From NCBI GenBank assembly GCA_029204225.1, contig CM055102.1, positions 29,609,632 to 29,673,631 on the forward strand: DNA of 64,000 nt. Reading direction: 5' to 3'. Position 1 is the stretch's first letter. Every line of letters starts with the position of its first letter. Under the pieces are notes generated by a model. It was not told the DNA's origin and made no database searches. It saw nothing but the letters and a program-made list of their open reading frames with translations. This document shows, piece after piece, positions 1-11,004 of this stretch. Position numbers and translations under genes: made by a program. The stretch is from Diphasiastrum complanatum. Its lineage: Eukaryota; Streptophyta; Lycopodiopsida; Lycopodiales; Lycopodiaceae.

Positions 1-743
1 TGTGCCCCAAAACTCAAGTAGAACAACAAGAGATGTGCATACATCCTTATCAGTCGATAATCGGGTCTATAACGTATTCTATGATCTGCACACGACCTGA
101 TCTAGCATATGCAGTAAGCACACAGTCTCATATACATGTCTAATCTAGACTTACAACATTTGAAGGCTCTGCAAAGAGTATTGAAGTACATTCAAGCTAC
201 GAAGCACTATGCTTTGTGCTATAGTGGTAATAAAATGTTGCACTTACATTAGTCACTTATTCAAATTTAGATTGGGCAGGAGACGTGGATACCAGAAAGT
301 CCACATATGGTTATATTTGTTTTCTTGTAGAAGGACCCATTTCATAGAACAACAAAAAACATAAATGCATTTCGTTGTCCTCTACAGAATCATAATACGT
401 TGCAACTACATCAGTAGTGAAGGAGATTATTTGGTCCATAAGGTTGCTACAAGATCTACAATTTCCACATATCGGTCCAACTATACTCCAGTGCGACAAT
501 CAGAGTTGTATAACTCTTTCTTTGAACCCATGAACTCATACTAGAACTAAATACATATAAGCTTAGTTTCATTTTCTTAGAGAAAAACTTCAGAGTAAAG
601 ATTTGTATTAAGTTATTGTCATACAGACAATATGTTGGCTGACATTTTGACAAAACCTTTGTCAAGAGATAAACATGCTACTTTAGTTGGTATGTTAAAT
701 CTCAATTTAAATTCAAAGTCATAGTAGTAAGCTTAAGGGGGAG
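1..743 (+). pseudogene. Ty1/copia pol 3' end (RT tail and RNase H), decayed
   Basis: The stretch reads, across several frameshifts, as the end of a copia polyprotein. Near 50-115 it encodes the RT-tail motif with CTRPDLAYAV. Near 150-215 it encodes LKALQRVLKYIQ, typical just before RNase H. At 631-710 it encodes DNMLADILTKPLS followed by KHATLVGMLNL, the usual extreme C-terminus of copia Pol. Stops and frame changes show it is dead. The 5' part lies outside the window. A purine-rich tract (about 733-743, aagggggag) precedes the LTR, as expected for the plus-strand primer. Confidence 0.85.
733..743 (+). other. Polypurine tract of copia element A
   Basis: The tract ttaagggggag lies directly upstream of a TGTTGGAG LTR start. 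The same arrangement (cttaagggggag then TGTTGGAA) recurs at 48845-48857, supporting the assignment. Confidence 0.75.
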
Positions 744-1420
744 TGTTGGAGTTTAATCTATCTCCTACTCATCCTAACTGGCCTACAATTCACTTAAGTA
801 AATTACTCTCTCCAAACAATCTGCATAAATGAGCTGTTTTTTGCACAGTTCACATTTTTCAAAAAAATTCGAAAAATGTGAAGACTTCGACAAGTGTCCT
901 ACTTAACTTTTCGAGCAACCAAGCACCAAAGTATTTTTGCGAGGAATGTGACACTATTCATATTTCAAAAGCTTGAAGGCTGAGACACAAAAAAAAGTTT
1001 TGCAAATAATACGACCCAACTACATATTTACATGAGATTTCATACTGTACCTATCTACGTCTTCATGCTCTGCTGAATAATTGATCTACGAATCAACTAA
1101 ACAGTTGTTAATGATCTTGTAATTGTAAGATTAGAATAACATAAGATCATCCAACAACTACATAAGCATATGAGCGATCAGAAGAAAGAGATTTTTTATT
1201 CGCTAATCGCAACGATCATCCATGGCATGGACATAGATCAAACGACTAAAACTGGTTTTCATTGTATCTGACTCCTCAAAGTTAGAGATCATAGAGAGAG
1301 AGAGAGAGAGAGTAAAACTATTCAGAACTATAGCGATTTTATTTGTTTCTGTAAGTAGGATCACGCGCTTATCAGCGCGATTGTCTTGTGATCTGATAAT
1401 GGACTCTCAATCAAACAAAA
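744..1420 (+). repeat. Copia LTR, family A (3' LTR), right edge uncertain
   Basis: It starts TGTTGGAGTTTAATC right after the polypurine tract. The first ~280 bp match, in inverse orientation, 12228-12498 (shared phrases on tctcctactc, acttaagtaaat, gcaccaaagtattttt). The distal part (1250-1420), with a short GA microsatellite at about 1293-1312 and gtaggatcacg, matches the reverse complement of about 47850-47980. I could not find a clean CA terminus, so the right limit is approximate. 1421-1534 holds nothing I recognise. Confidence 0.65.
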
Positions 1421-1534
1421 GGATTTGAATCACTTGATGAAGGCTTCTTTCAAGAGTGACCAATCTCTTTTATCTTCACGATCCAAGTTGAAGAACCATT
1501 CTCCTGCTCGATCAATCATGGTCATAGAGATTGT

Positions 1535-2270
1535 TAGCAATTGTGCTAACACAGAGAAAAACAAAAAGAAAAAAATAAAACTCTGTGGCATGTGTTTTGT
1601 AAGCCCAGTATGAGTATTTGTCAATATACTTCCACCATGGCATGTGTTTTGTAAGTCCATGAGTAGAAGCTTAAAATAATAATAAAATAGCTTAAACTTA
1701 GATTTAGAACTTAGACTTAGGAAACTTGGGCTTAGAAATATTTGTCTTAAGTTTTCCTAAGTTAGAAACTTTGAAGTTCTAAGTCCTAAGTTATAAGTTC
1801 TAGAACGGCTAGAAATAAGTTAGTCCCATAAGTTAGTGGATACTTATGGAAGACCCTCCTTGCCATAAAAGGAGAGGTATTTGTCATGTAAATAACACTT
1901 TTGAGATTATGCTAATTGCTCTCTCTTGATATTATCTTGCTATTTCACTTGTGTTCCCTTTGGAAAGGTGCATAGCTTGAGGGAAGGTGCTCAGGCCTCC
2001 TCTTGCCTCCTTTTCATCGACTTGCTAGTTGGGTACCGCCTTAGCAAGGTCTTATTATTTTGTTGATCTTGGTTAGTTGGGAAGCCTTAGCCAAGCGAGT
2101 TTTATTTCTGTATCGAGCACCAGTTGGGAAAGCCTTGGTGCTCTCGTCCTTGTTTGTTTATTTCCATTTGAAAGCTTTGGTAGATTCTTAAAAGGTGGAC
2201 GATCCTCTCTACACTATATTACACCCGTAAGTAGATCTAGCCATCGTGTAAACTAGAAATACTTTCAACA
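1535..2270 (+). repeat. Copia-type LTR, family C, 736 bp, TG...CA
   Basis: It begins TGTTAGCAATTG and ends CTTTCAACA. The first ~480 bp match the reverse complement of 58385-58909: the run around tggcatgtgttttgtaag, the AAGTTCTAAGTCC-rich tract and ggaaaggtgcatagcttgaggg are all shared. No 5-bp target duplication is visible (agagat before, ttggc after), so it is not a simple solo LTR and one side may be rearranged. It lies against a minus-strand copia integrase relic. Confidence 0.7.
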
Positions 2271-3240
2271 TTGGCATTGTTGTCGCGGAGTATCTCCCTT
2301 CTTTGCACCAACTGTGACTGATAAGTACCATTTAGGTACTCTCTTGGGAATTTTAGCATCAGGCTTGCCTTTGTCCAATGGATTTTCTATATCAAAATCC
2401 ACTTCCTTCTTGACATGTACTTTCGCTCCCTCATCAAAAGGTTCAGTGATTACTTTAGATTGTTCACCTTGGCCCATCTCGTCAAATGTAGCATTCCTAA
2501 AAATTACAAGCTTCTATGCATTTGTGTCATACATCTTGTATGCCTTGGCCTTCTCATCATATCCAAGGAAAATACACTTGATAGCTTTTGCATCCAATTT
2601 CCTTCGTTTCTCATCAGGAATATGAGCATAAGCATCACAACCAAATACTCTCAAATGAGAAATATTAGATTTCTTTCCAGTAACAGCTTCATGAGGTGTC
2701 TTACCTTCCACGGATTTTGTAGGACACCGATTCAGGATGTGCGTAGCTGTGCTACAAGCTTCTGCCTAAAAGGTGTTTGACAAACCCTTGCCTTTGAGCA
2801 TCGCTCTGGCCATCTCAACAATAGATATGTTCTTTTGTTCTGCAACTCCATTTTGATGTGGTGAATAAGGAGTTGTAGTCTGCCTCTTAATCCCTTAATC
2901 TTTGCAAAAATCAATAAATTCTGTCAAAAAATACTCACCACCTCCATCAGATCTCAAAGTTTTGATGCAACATCCTGTTGACTTTTCAACTAATGCCTTA
3001 AATTCCTTGAACTTAGCAACAACATATGATTTCTTGTTATGAAATAAATCCAAGTGCATCTGCTATAATCATCAATGAAGGTGATAAAGTAATAGTAGCC
3101 ACTAAGAGATCTAGTATGCATAGGTCCACATAGATCACTGTGGACAAGATCTAGGATGCCACTGGCTCTCCTTGCTCCACTTTTGGGAAACCTCTCTCTG
3201 TGTTGTTTTCCCAAAATGCAACATTCACAAATTTTGGCTT
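2271..3240 (-). pseudogene. Ty1/copia integrase fragment, decayed
   Basis: Read on the minus strand from 3240 down, it gives the CX2C pair of the integrase zinc region (CECCILGKQHRERFP), the core start LDLVHSDLCGPM with the first catalytic Asp, FITFIDDYSR, then NGVAEQKN holding the catalytic Glu (about 2860), then NRCPTKS and HEAVTGKK...LRVFGCDAYAHIP of the C-terminal part (2514-2711). At least two frameshifts and a stop break it, and the region around the second catalytic Asp is shifted. It continues to 2265 as an acidic linker before RT. Upstream (higher coordinates) it is joined directly to a gypsy integrase. Confidence 0.85.
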
Positions 3241-4165
3241 GGTATTGCAGAACCTTATCTCCAACCTGAAACTCTTTGAGTTTTAAGGATCGATCATGCC
3301 ATGCTTTTTGTCGACGTTTGTGGACTTGTTGAGCATGGATGCTGATCCGACGTGTTTCACACAGTTTTTCCAGATGAAATAACCTATTTGCTAGGATATG
3401 TCGATTATCTAGCTCAAGATTATATGCTACTCGAAGGGACAGAATATGAAATTCTACAGGCATAACCGCTTCTTGGCCATATACTAGCTGAAAAGGGGTT
3501 AAGCTTGTGGCTCGCTTCGGGGTAGTGCGGTAGGCCCATAGGGCAGCATGAAGTTTTAGCTCCCAATCGGATCGGGTAGATTTGACGGTTTTGGTGAGAA
3601 CGCCACATAAGATTTTATTTGTGGATTCTGGCTGGCCATTGCATCGTAGATAATATGGGAAACTTTTGTGTATGTACCACACAAATTTTGAAAAGGAGAT
3701 ATGCTATGACGGAGTTAAGAAAATGTGTACTCCTATCGCTGATAAATTCTATAGGACATCCGAAACGAACAATAACATGTTCAAAGAGAAATTTTGCGAT
3801 AGAACGAGCGTCAGCATTGCGAACAGCTCTTGCTTCAGCCCATTTGGTACAATAGTCCATAGCTACTACGATATAGCGGGATTGAGTGTGTCTAGCAGCA
3901 TGATTAATGGGTCCAACATAATCAATTTCCCATTTCTGAAAAGCTTGATGAGTTGTGACCGGGTGCAAAGGCATGTAGTCAGTCTTTTGAAATCATTTGG
4001 TTCTTTGATTTCGGAAGAGAAATGACCTGCTCCAACACCTTCATGAGTGAGGGAGATGACAAAGGGTATTTCACCTTCAGTAAGACAACGTCGGATAATT
4101 CCATCTAACCCTTGTTTGTAAAGTTGGCCTGCAGTTAACATATAAGGTTTGGTTTTGAGGACCAA
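3241..4165 (-). pseudogene. Ty3/gypsy integrase (zinc-binding remnant, core, C-terminal)
   Basis: Minus-strand reading from 4165 to 3241 gives the pre-integrase segment (LYKQGLDGIIRRC...HEGVGAGHFS, a degenerate H/C zinc region), then the core with WEIDYVGP (catalytic Asp), MDYCTKWAEA, SDRSTHF (second Asp) and GQPESTNK (Glu, near 3640), then LHAALWAYRTTPKRAT and LVYGQEAVMPVE, and ends at GDKVLQYQ. Integrase would insert the cDNA into the chromosome. Frameshifts at about 3660 and 3860-3970 inactivate it. The end at 3241 is an in-frame joint to a copia integrase rather than a normal stop. It belongs with the RT, protease and gag relics at 4500-7440. Confidence 0.88.
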
Positions 4166-4513
4166 CGCGTGTTATTTGGGTTTAGATAAGGATGGATCCA
4201 TCTGCCTTGAAGTTAAATATTTTGTGATTTCCTTGGCCCAAACAGGTGTAGAGTCTACCTAAAATAAGATGGCATCGGGTAAATCATCGTCGATGCCTTG
4301 ATCTGGGGTGGGTAGATTAGGGATTCGAGATAGATGGTCTGCTAAAAAATGTTGAACTCCCTTTCGAATCACAATCCTAAACTCAAATTCTTATAGTAAT
4401 AGGATCCATCGAGTAATACGACCAGTTGTGCAAGTCTTGTTGATGAGAAATAGGAGTGCTTGATGATCAGTGAAGAAGGCAAAAACTTTTCCCAGAAGAT
4501 AATGGCGAAACTT
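4166..4513 (-). pseudogene. Ty3/gypsy RNase H to integrase connector, decayed
   Basis: This stretch keeps the order of the element but carries stops. The minus strand shows scattered RNase H tail phrases (for example FSDHQALLFLINKTC, about 4430-4470) and a DNF/ADHLSRI-like phrase near 4330. No open frame longer than a few dozen codons remains. Confidence 0.6.
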
Positions 4514-4789
4514 CTAAACCGGATATACCATTGCCAAAGCTTCACGCTCGGTAGTGGTATAATTGACTTCAGCAGGTATCAATTGTCTACCGAAAAATCG
4601 AATTGGATAATCCTTTTTGAAGTCTCTCAGTTGAATGAGCACTGTTCCAATGACATACTTGGATCCATCGGTATGCACATGGAACTCTTTGGAGTAATTA
4701 GGAGCCCGGAGGATAGGTGCATTGGTTAAGGGCTTCTTTGAGTTGATTGAATGCGACGCGTTGTCCATCAGTCCATTTGGGGACGACAA
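4514..4789 (-). pseudogene. Ty3/gypsy RNase H domain
   Basis: The minus-strand frame contains a palm-to-RNase H connection followed by VHTDGSKYVIGTVLIQ (first catalytic Asp of RNase H) and VNYTTTEREALAMVY (catalytic Glu), the standard signature of Ty3/gypsy RNase H. The enzyme would degrade the RNA of the RNA:DNA hybrid. It is a 91-codon island between stops and belongs to the relic running from 3241 to 7440. Confidence 0.85.
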
Positions 4790-5873
4790 ATACTTTGTAG
4801 ATTAATCATGCTTTATTAGCGAAGTAAAAAATAAAGCACCGATAGTAGTTGGCGTGGCCAAGGAAAGAATATACTTCACGGATGATATGTGGTTCCGGTA
4901 GATTTTGAATGATGAGGATCTTTCTCGGGTCCGTTGCGATGCCATCTTTTGAAATGATATGTCCTAACACAATACAATGTTTTACCCATATCTGGCATTT
5001 TTTCAGGGTTTAGAGAGAGACCAAATCGTTGACATTTGATTTTTAGACAAATGTCGTCTTTCTTCTTAATGTGCTCCTAAATCATCCAAGTAAACTTCGA
5101 GGGTGTCGCCCATCTGCTGAGTAAAGGCAGCTTGCATAACACGTTGAAACGTGCTAGGAGCATTGTAGAGAAAAAAAGGCATGACTTTCAAACAGAAGGT
5201 TCCCCATTCTATGGCAAAAGCGGTTTTATGTTGATCTTCTTCAGCAATTTGGATCATATTATATCCGCTAAAGCCATCCTACTAGATTTTCGATGGATTC
5301 CCTGAAAGGTAATGGAAAATGATCACGTTATGTGATGGCATTAAGTTTCTTGAAATCAACACAAATCCGGAGTTTTCCATTTTTCTTAGGAACGATGACG
5401 ATTGGGGAGACCCACTCAGTATGTTCAATTTCATAGATGAATCATGCATCTAACAAGCGTTGGAGTTTTTCTTTGATTTTGGCCTTGTAGATTGGATTGC
5501 ATCGGTAGGGACGACTAGCAGTTGGCCTCGCACCCGGTTTAAGGGGAATATGATGCATATCTACTTGGGGTGAGACGCCTTTCATGTCTTTATAGGACCA
5601 AGCAAAGACATGTCTATATTTGCGCAATAGCTTTTCAAGTCGTCTACGTTGTTTGTGATTGAGATGAGCCCCGACATGGACAGTATATTCGTTAGTTTCA
5701 GTTGACTCACTCAAAGATAGAGTAATGTTGCGGATAGGGCCTTCATAGGGCGAATTACCATTTGGTTCACGTTGAGTTTGGGGTAGTTGGATTGTGACAT
5801 CCTCGATCGTATAGTCCTTTAAGTATTCAGGCACATCATGGGTTGGAGATTCAAGGGGGGCCTTGTCTTTCAA
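4790..5873 (-). pseudogene. Ty3/gypsy reverse transcriptase, decayed
   Basis: From 5873 downward the minus strand gives the linker with RKYRHVFAWSYKDM and the RT start with DMHHIPLKPGARP, then SRPYRCNPIYKAKIKEKL. After a gap holding SPIVIVPKKNGKLRICVDFK in a shifted frame (about 5340-5410), the fragment at 5066-5257 has FAIEWGTFC and the catalytic box YLDD intact. 4790-5065 covers the thumb/connection with stops. The intact YLDD contrasts with the mutated boxes in the RTs at 8.7 kb and 50.2 kb. Multiple stops make it non-functional. Confidence 0.87.
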
Positions 5874-6096
5874 CAGTCTGGATGATGATTTGGGAGGTTC
5901 GGAGTTTGATGTAGGAACAGATGCAATCTCATGAACTTCTCTAGCAGTGGTAAGGTCGCCAGGCGACTGAATTTGGAGGATTTCTCATCAATTTGAAAGA
6001 TTGTTTCCTCCTCATAGAGGTCCCATGGATAGTTTGGTCATTTGACCCAGTAGAACTTTGTATCAGGTTTTTTGATGGTATGGCTCAAACACTGAA

Positions 6097-6430
6097 TTAG
6101 TGGTGGAGGATCCCTATCGTGAAACCATGCAGGTTTGAGTTTGCCAGATGAATCGATGGTGACACAACTGTCTCGATTTCCAAAGGTGACGCGGCCTTTG
6201 TTCCAGTCGTGAATGACTCATGCATTGGGGTGAGCCATGGGCGACCAAGTAGTAACTCATAGGAATAGGCATTACTGGGAATATCAAGTACTACTAGATC
6301 TATAGGAATCTTTAGACCTCCTAGTTTGATCAGCACTTGTGGAAGGAAACCAGTAGGTTGAACCGCACTTTGATCAGCCATCCTAAGTTGACAAGTGAGT
6401 TTGGTAAGCTTGTCTCTCAGATTTCATTCT
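6097..6430 (-). pseudogene. Ty3/gypsy aspartic protease remnant
   Basis: The minus strand encodes VIDGSSGVNI near 6460-6475 (a DSGS/DGSS-type active-site loop in a neighbouring frame), then LGGLKIPIDLVVLDIP and ELLLGRPWLTPM (6100-6380), the C-terminal retropepsin signature (LLGRPWL). The enzyme would cleave the Gag-Pol polyprotein. Frameshifts separate loop and flap. The 5874-6096 stretch between protease and RT carries only broken linker sequence. Confidence 0.75.
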
Positions 6431-7440
6431 AGCATGAGGGATGTGATATTGACACCTGAGCTACCGTCGATAACAGCTAGGACTTCGCAAAATTGGCGGT
6501 GAGCGGCTGAGATTTTGATGTTGCCTCATTCACTAAGTGGATTGGTGAAGTGTAATGGCATTTCGGGCAACTCATCCGGGGTGGTGGTGTCAGTGGATTG
6601 GATCTGGTGTTTCCATTTGCCAGCATGCTTCCATAGAACATGGAAAGGGAGAGTGACATTGGCTTGTAGTAAATCCCCCCAGACTTCAGTACCTTCAAGG
6701 GTTTTGCTTTCAAAAGGCTTGTGAGATACTTTATGGGAGGCGGAAGATTGTTGGTCGACATTGCGGATTTGCTGGAAATACTGATGATGCAGCCAAATTT
6801 CTTCAGATGGGTGAGGATAAACTATCGGGGTCGAATCTTCACTTGGAGGGACAACATGCTGCTAAGTTTTGTTGGGTGAAAGTGCAGGGGCTTGGCATTG
6901 GGTTTGTGCCCGAGTCAAGACCCATGCGGGATGAGTTTCAACTGGCAAAGTTTCTACTTGCACTGAACAAACAAGGGCAGCATGTTTGGATCGGGATGGG
7001 CAGTCCTTCATGTGATGTTCAATACCGCAGTTTTCACAAGCTGGAGAAAAACGAAGTTTATTAGGGCAGCGAATACTATGATGCTTACCTGCACAAATAA
7101 AATATCCTCGTGTTGCTGGGAGTTGGTGCGTGGCAAACACAGCTTGGTTAGGATCATAGGTCTGAGCATTGGCGTCAACCACCTGAGCATTAGGATCATA
7201 TGTATAATAAACAACGGTTTCAGTGGCGTACCTCGGTTGAGTCGTGTCTTCCACATAATATGTTGCTGGATCAATGGTACTGGGATCAAGGTAGTGAACA
7301 ACTTGTTGTGGAGTGGGTTGGTTGACGACAAATTGTTGACGAGGTTGATTCTAATTGGGTGTAATTGGTCATGGTTGAGGTACCCTTGGTCGTGGAATGG
7401 ACTGTTGGGGAGGGTAGGGGTGGTATACTCGACACATGGG
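6431..7440 (-). pseudogene. Ty3/gypsy gag, C-terminal half with two zinc knuckles
   Basis: The minus strand from about 7254 downward gives two tandem zinc-knuckle-like motifs: a degenerate one ending CAGKHHSIRC (first Cys replaced by Tyr) and CENCGIEHHMKDC (C-x2-C-x3-H-x4-C). A Pro/Gln-rich tail and a long linker reach the protease near 6470. The N-terminal Gag domain is missing because the element is cut at about 7440, beside the copia LTR at 7450. A second copy of part of this segment (about 6800-6965) lies at 56500-56700 in the opposite orientation. Confidence 0.75.
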
Positions 7441-7449
7441 TCTAGGTGT

Positions 7450-7714
7450 TGACAAGAATCAGATATGCAACATCAAGCATTCACCATAAGCAATCACCAA
7501 GTAGGGAGGCGGAAGAAAAACACACAAGATCACTTTATCACACTACTATCATACTGAATATGAAATGTACATATAAACCCTGAACCCTGATAGAGAGAGA
7601 AAACCTACGAATAAACTAATAAACTAGCCTATGGCTAATTACAACTGGTAACAACTGTCAACATTAATGTACATCGTAAACAATAACAATGAAGTTTATC
7701 ATTGATTTCTAATA
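7450..7714 (-). repeat. Copia LTR, family B, 265 bp (3' LTR of minus-strand element)
   Basis: It is the reverse complement of the LTR at 11005-11269, with the same length of 265 bp and only scattered differences. Its outer end is TATTAGAAATCAATG (TG changed to TA) and its inner end ...GATTCTTGTCA. The purine tract on the minus strand (ttgagggagag, complement of 7715-7725) precedes it, so it is the 3' LTR of the copia pol at 7725-9458. Confidence 0.9.
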
Positions 7715-9458
7715 CTCTCCCTCAATGATAAAATTACATTCTTCTATTCCTAATAGAGTACGAAACCTCTCAAATTTACATCTACCTAATGAATTGGTAA
7801 AAATATCTTCCATTTGATCTTCAGATTTCCAAAAAACAAGATCAATGGCTCCATCAAGAATTTATTTTGAATAAAATGATTGTGTATTTTGATGTGCTTG
7901 GTTCGAGCATGTAAAACTGGATTTTTGGCAAGGTGAATGCAGCTTTGATTGTCGCAAGATATAGTAGTCGCATCCACCTGTGGCTAACCTAAATCCACAA
8001 GCAATCTTCATAATCATACCACTTCTTGTGTAGCATTGCTGAGTGCTCGATATTCAGCTTCCGTTGATGATAAAGCTACTGTAGGTTGCTTTTTGCTGCT
8101 CCATGAAATTGCAGTTGTACCATAACTGAATGTATGACCACTGGTAGATCTTCTGTCATCAATATTACCTGCCCAATCGGCATCTATATAACCTACCAAC
8201 ATTGGCGCTTCAAGCTGATCATACTCAAACCAAAATTCAATGTCCCTCGAATGTATCTGAGAATATGTTTAGCAGACTTCCAGTGTGCTTGACTAGGATC
8301 TTGCATAAATTGACTAACAACACCAACAACATAAGAAATATCAGGTCGTGTGTGTGTCAAATAAATCAAACTACCCACCAGTTGTCTATACAAATAAGCA
8401 TCCACTTTCTCAAATTCATCATATGCAGTAAGCTTCATGTTGACATCCATAGGTGTACTCAAGGGCTTACAATCCTGCATATTGAACTTATAAAGCAAAC
8501 CACTTGCATATTTGCTTTGTGTAAGAAGCTCCATGTCTTCTTTTTGCCATACTTCAATGCCAAGACAGTGGTGCATCAATCCTAGATCACTCATGTCAAA
8601 AGCATTGGAAATATTTGATTTGATTTCATTAATTAACCTCTCATTACTTCCTATAATAATCAAATCATTCACGTACAACACAATGAACACTATATCTGAA
8701 TCTTGCCTTAGAATGTAAAGATTAGGATCAGCATCACTCTTTACCATTCCCCTTCGCTTGAAGTGCTCATCAATGCAAGAGTACCATGCTCATGGTGCTT
8801 GCTTCAATCCATATATGGCTTTGTTGAGTTTACAAACCAAATGATCTCTTCATGGTTCAACAAACCCTTGAGGTTGCTCTAAATATACCTCTTCATCCAA
8901 TACTCCATTAAGAAAAGCAGATTTGACGTCCATTTACTGGATTTTCCAACCATAGAAAGCAGAAATTGGAATGATAGAACGAATAGCTACCATTTTGGCT
9001 ACAGGTGCGAAGGTCTCCTCAAAGTCTATACCTTCCTGCTGCTCAAAACCTCTTGCAACTAGTCGTGCCTTGTACTTGTTGAGTTGCCCATCCGCTCCAT
9101 ACTTCATCTTGTAGATCCACTTACATGTGATAGGCGTCTTACCATCAGGTAGCTCAACCAAGTCCCACGTTTTGTTCTTCGATATAGCCTCCATTTCTAT
9201 TTCCATAGCTGCACGCCACTCCTTGTGTTCCTTTGTTTCGTTGAAAGTTTCAGCTTCTTGAGCCGTTAAGATGGATCCCATTAGGGCTAGATTCATCTTT
9301 AATCTTGCAGGAAGTTTTCGATTTTTACTTGATCTTCTAAGCTCTCCCTGCTCTTTTCGTTTCATTTTTTTCGCTTCCGTGTTTGTGTGTATGCTTTCTT
9401 GCTTTTTACCTTCACACCATAGCACGAGACTTCTCTCCAGGTCCTCAAGGAGATGCAA
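7715..9458 (-). pseudogene. Ty1/copia RT and RNase H, near-complete but inactive
   Basis: Minus-strand reading from 9458 gives an ESIHTNTEAKK linker, the RT start (WRAAMEIEMEAISKN, TWDLVELP, KWIYKMKYGADG, KARLVARGFEQQEGIDF), MDVKSAFLNGVLDEE in a shifted frame, then the palm. The catalytic box reads YVND (8664-8675) instead of YVDD. Next come RQLVGSLIYLTHTRPDISY and RNase H with YIDADWAGNIDDRRST, ALSSTEAEYRAL (8014-8202) and CDNQSCIHLAKNPV...RTKHI (7786-7977). One stop sits just before the MDV motif and several frameshifts follow. The 5' part (gag, protease, integrase) is absent: the element ends abruptly at about 9460 against a gypsy leader. Confidence 0.92.
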
Positions 9459-9464
9459 ATCAAC

Positions 9465-10179
9465 CTACCAAGTCGTGGTGAACAACACAAGTGTCAACTT
9501 GGGCATTTTCTTTGAAAGAAGTGACCCAAGTGACATTTTTTTCAACCAAACAGGTATATCAGAATTCGTTAGTTTGTCTGCAGCCATAACAGATAATGAT
9601 CTTCCATTTTATCACCTCCATGCTGACCCTGCTCAGATTCTGTGAAAACACCTTGATATACTATCAAAATCCACTATTTTTCAACCAAATCTTGGTCTTA
9701 GAATTCGTTGGCTTCACTGAGGCTAGATCTATCAAACATCAGTCCTCCAGCAGCTCCGCAAATTCTATCTCACATATTTTGTCTCTTTTTTGTCAGAAAA
9801 TCATCTTTTTCACTATTTTTCTCATCTGTCAACAAAATCTCAGTATAAGAATTCACTTGTCATACCACAAAATCACCCATAGTGAGTGAGAACAAATTCT
9901 CTGTACCCTCTACGAATTCTATCTCTAAATCTATTTATTTTTAAATATCAAAAAATCAGTATTTTGATAGAAAGCACCTCCTGTCAGAATTCGCGAGTAA
10001 TGTAGTTAGATTTATTTAACTGTCCACGATTTTTAGGCCTGTCCACGAATTCTCTCACAGTAGAAAAATCTAGTTTTTGTCCACATCTATTCTGCAAGAA
10101 AACTGTTCTTTTTGCCTTTTTGCCAAGTATAGTACTGCCCTAATCATCTATACTATTACTCTACTCCACACTCTACATC
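9465..10179 (+). repeat. Gypsy element leader, copy 1
   Basis: It matches 62137-62847 over its whole length (shared phrases gtgtcaacttgggca/t, tttctttgaaagaagtgaccc, tctgcagccataacag, tgtactattact) and, like that copy, leads straight into a gag reading frame. It is studded with GAATTCG/CGAATTCT palindromes every ~35-120 bp. It is probably the LTR and/or 5' untranslated leader of a Ty3/gypsy family. I see no TG...CA ends or primer-binding site, so LTR limits are not set. Confidence 0.7.
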
Positions 10180-11004
10180 ATGTCTCAGAATTGTGCTGAA
10201 TCTTCCAATCCAACCCCTCCATGACTAGAACGCAGAATTCCATGTATCGATGCACCAACGTACGTGGAGAATCTGACCCAATCCGATTTCTCCAAGACTT
10301 TGATAATGCATGCCATTTCTATGGAGATACCTCTGAGACTGAAAAGCTTCGCCTATTCCCCATCGTACTTTATGGAACAGCCAAAGAGTGGTATCTTAAC
10401 CTCGAAACTCATGATCTTGCTTCTTGGACCACTCTCAAAGATGCCCTCATAAAGCATTTCAAACCATCAAAACTGACTCAGAGCCCATTCATCCAAATTA
10501 ACCATATCAAGATGTGTCGCAAGGAGTCTATTCGAAACTACTTTGAGCGCTTTAAACGTCTCAAGGTTGAATGTGTTGACAAAAACATCATTGAACGAAT
10601 GGCCATAAAACTGTTGGATTGCCTAAAAACATCCGTCGTGAATTAAAACCAGTTGACCTTTATGATCAACTTAAAGACGTGATGACTGATGCTACCCGTG
10701 AGGAAGACGAAGGTTCCAACAATGACTTTGACCATCATGAAAAGAAATCTAAGAATCTCGTCCATCTTAATCACCCAAAGTCTGAAAATGCTGCCCAATC
10801 TTCTGAACTTCTGCAGCAAATGGAAACTTGGCAGAAAGCTCAACAAACTCATATGGATAAACTCACTGTTGATTTCCAAACGGCCATGAAAAATATTGCT
10901 AAAAAATCTTGTCCGGCAAGAGAGAATATCTAGTGTCCGATTTGCTCACATCATCACACTGCTAATGAGTGCCCTCAACTGCGAAATCATTTTCCATCAA
11001 CACC
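10180..11004 (+). pseudogene. Ty3/gypsy gag, copy 1
   Basis: The family start, by comparison with 62848, is ATG at 10180 (MSQNCAESSN), followed by an in-frame TGA at about 10222 where copy 2 has an Arg codon. Beyond it the Retrotrans_gag domain reads FLQDFDNACHFYGD, AKEWYLNLETHDL, WTTLKDALIKHFKPS and FERFKRLKVE. A one-base shift near 10615 leads to the frame with RRELKPVDLYDQL and a charged region with a Gln-rich coiled-coil stretch. After a stop at 10931 comes a knuckle CPICSHHHTANEC (C-x2-C-x3-H-x4-C). The copy is cut at 11004 by a copia LTR. Gag would form the particle shell. Confidence 0.85.

Noticed and set aside
1535..2270. Family C LTR as a solo LTR
   Set aside because: A solo LTR should have a 5-bp duplication; agagat and ttggc flank it, so a simple insertion plus LTR recombination is not supported.
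6982..7452. 156-codon plus-strand frame
   Set aside because: Shadow of the minus-strand gypsy gag, which has zinc knuckles; the plus frame has no motif.
9271..9645. 124-codon plus-strand frame spanning the copia/gypsy joint
   Set aside because: Overlaps the minus-strand copia RT and the non-coding gypsy leader; hydrophobic low-information translation.
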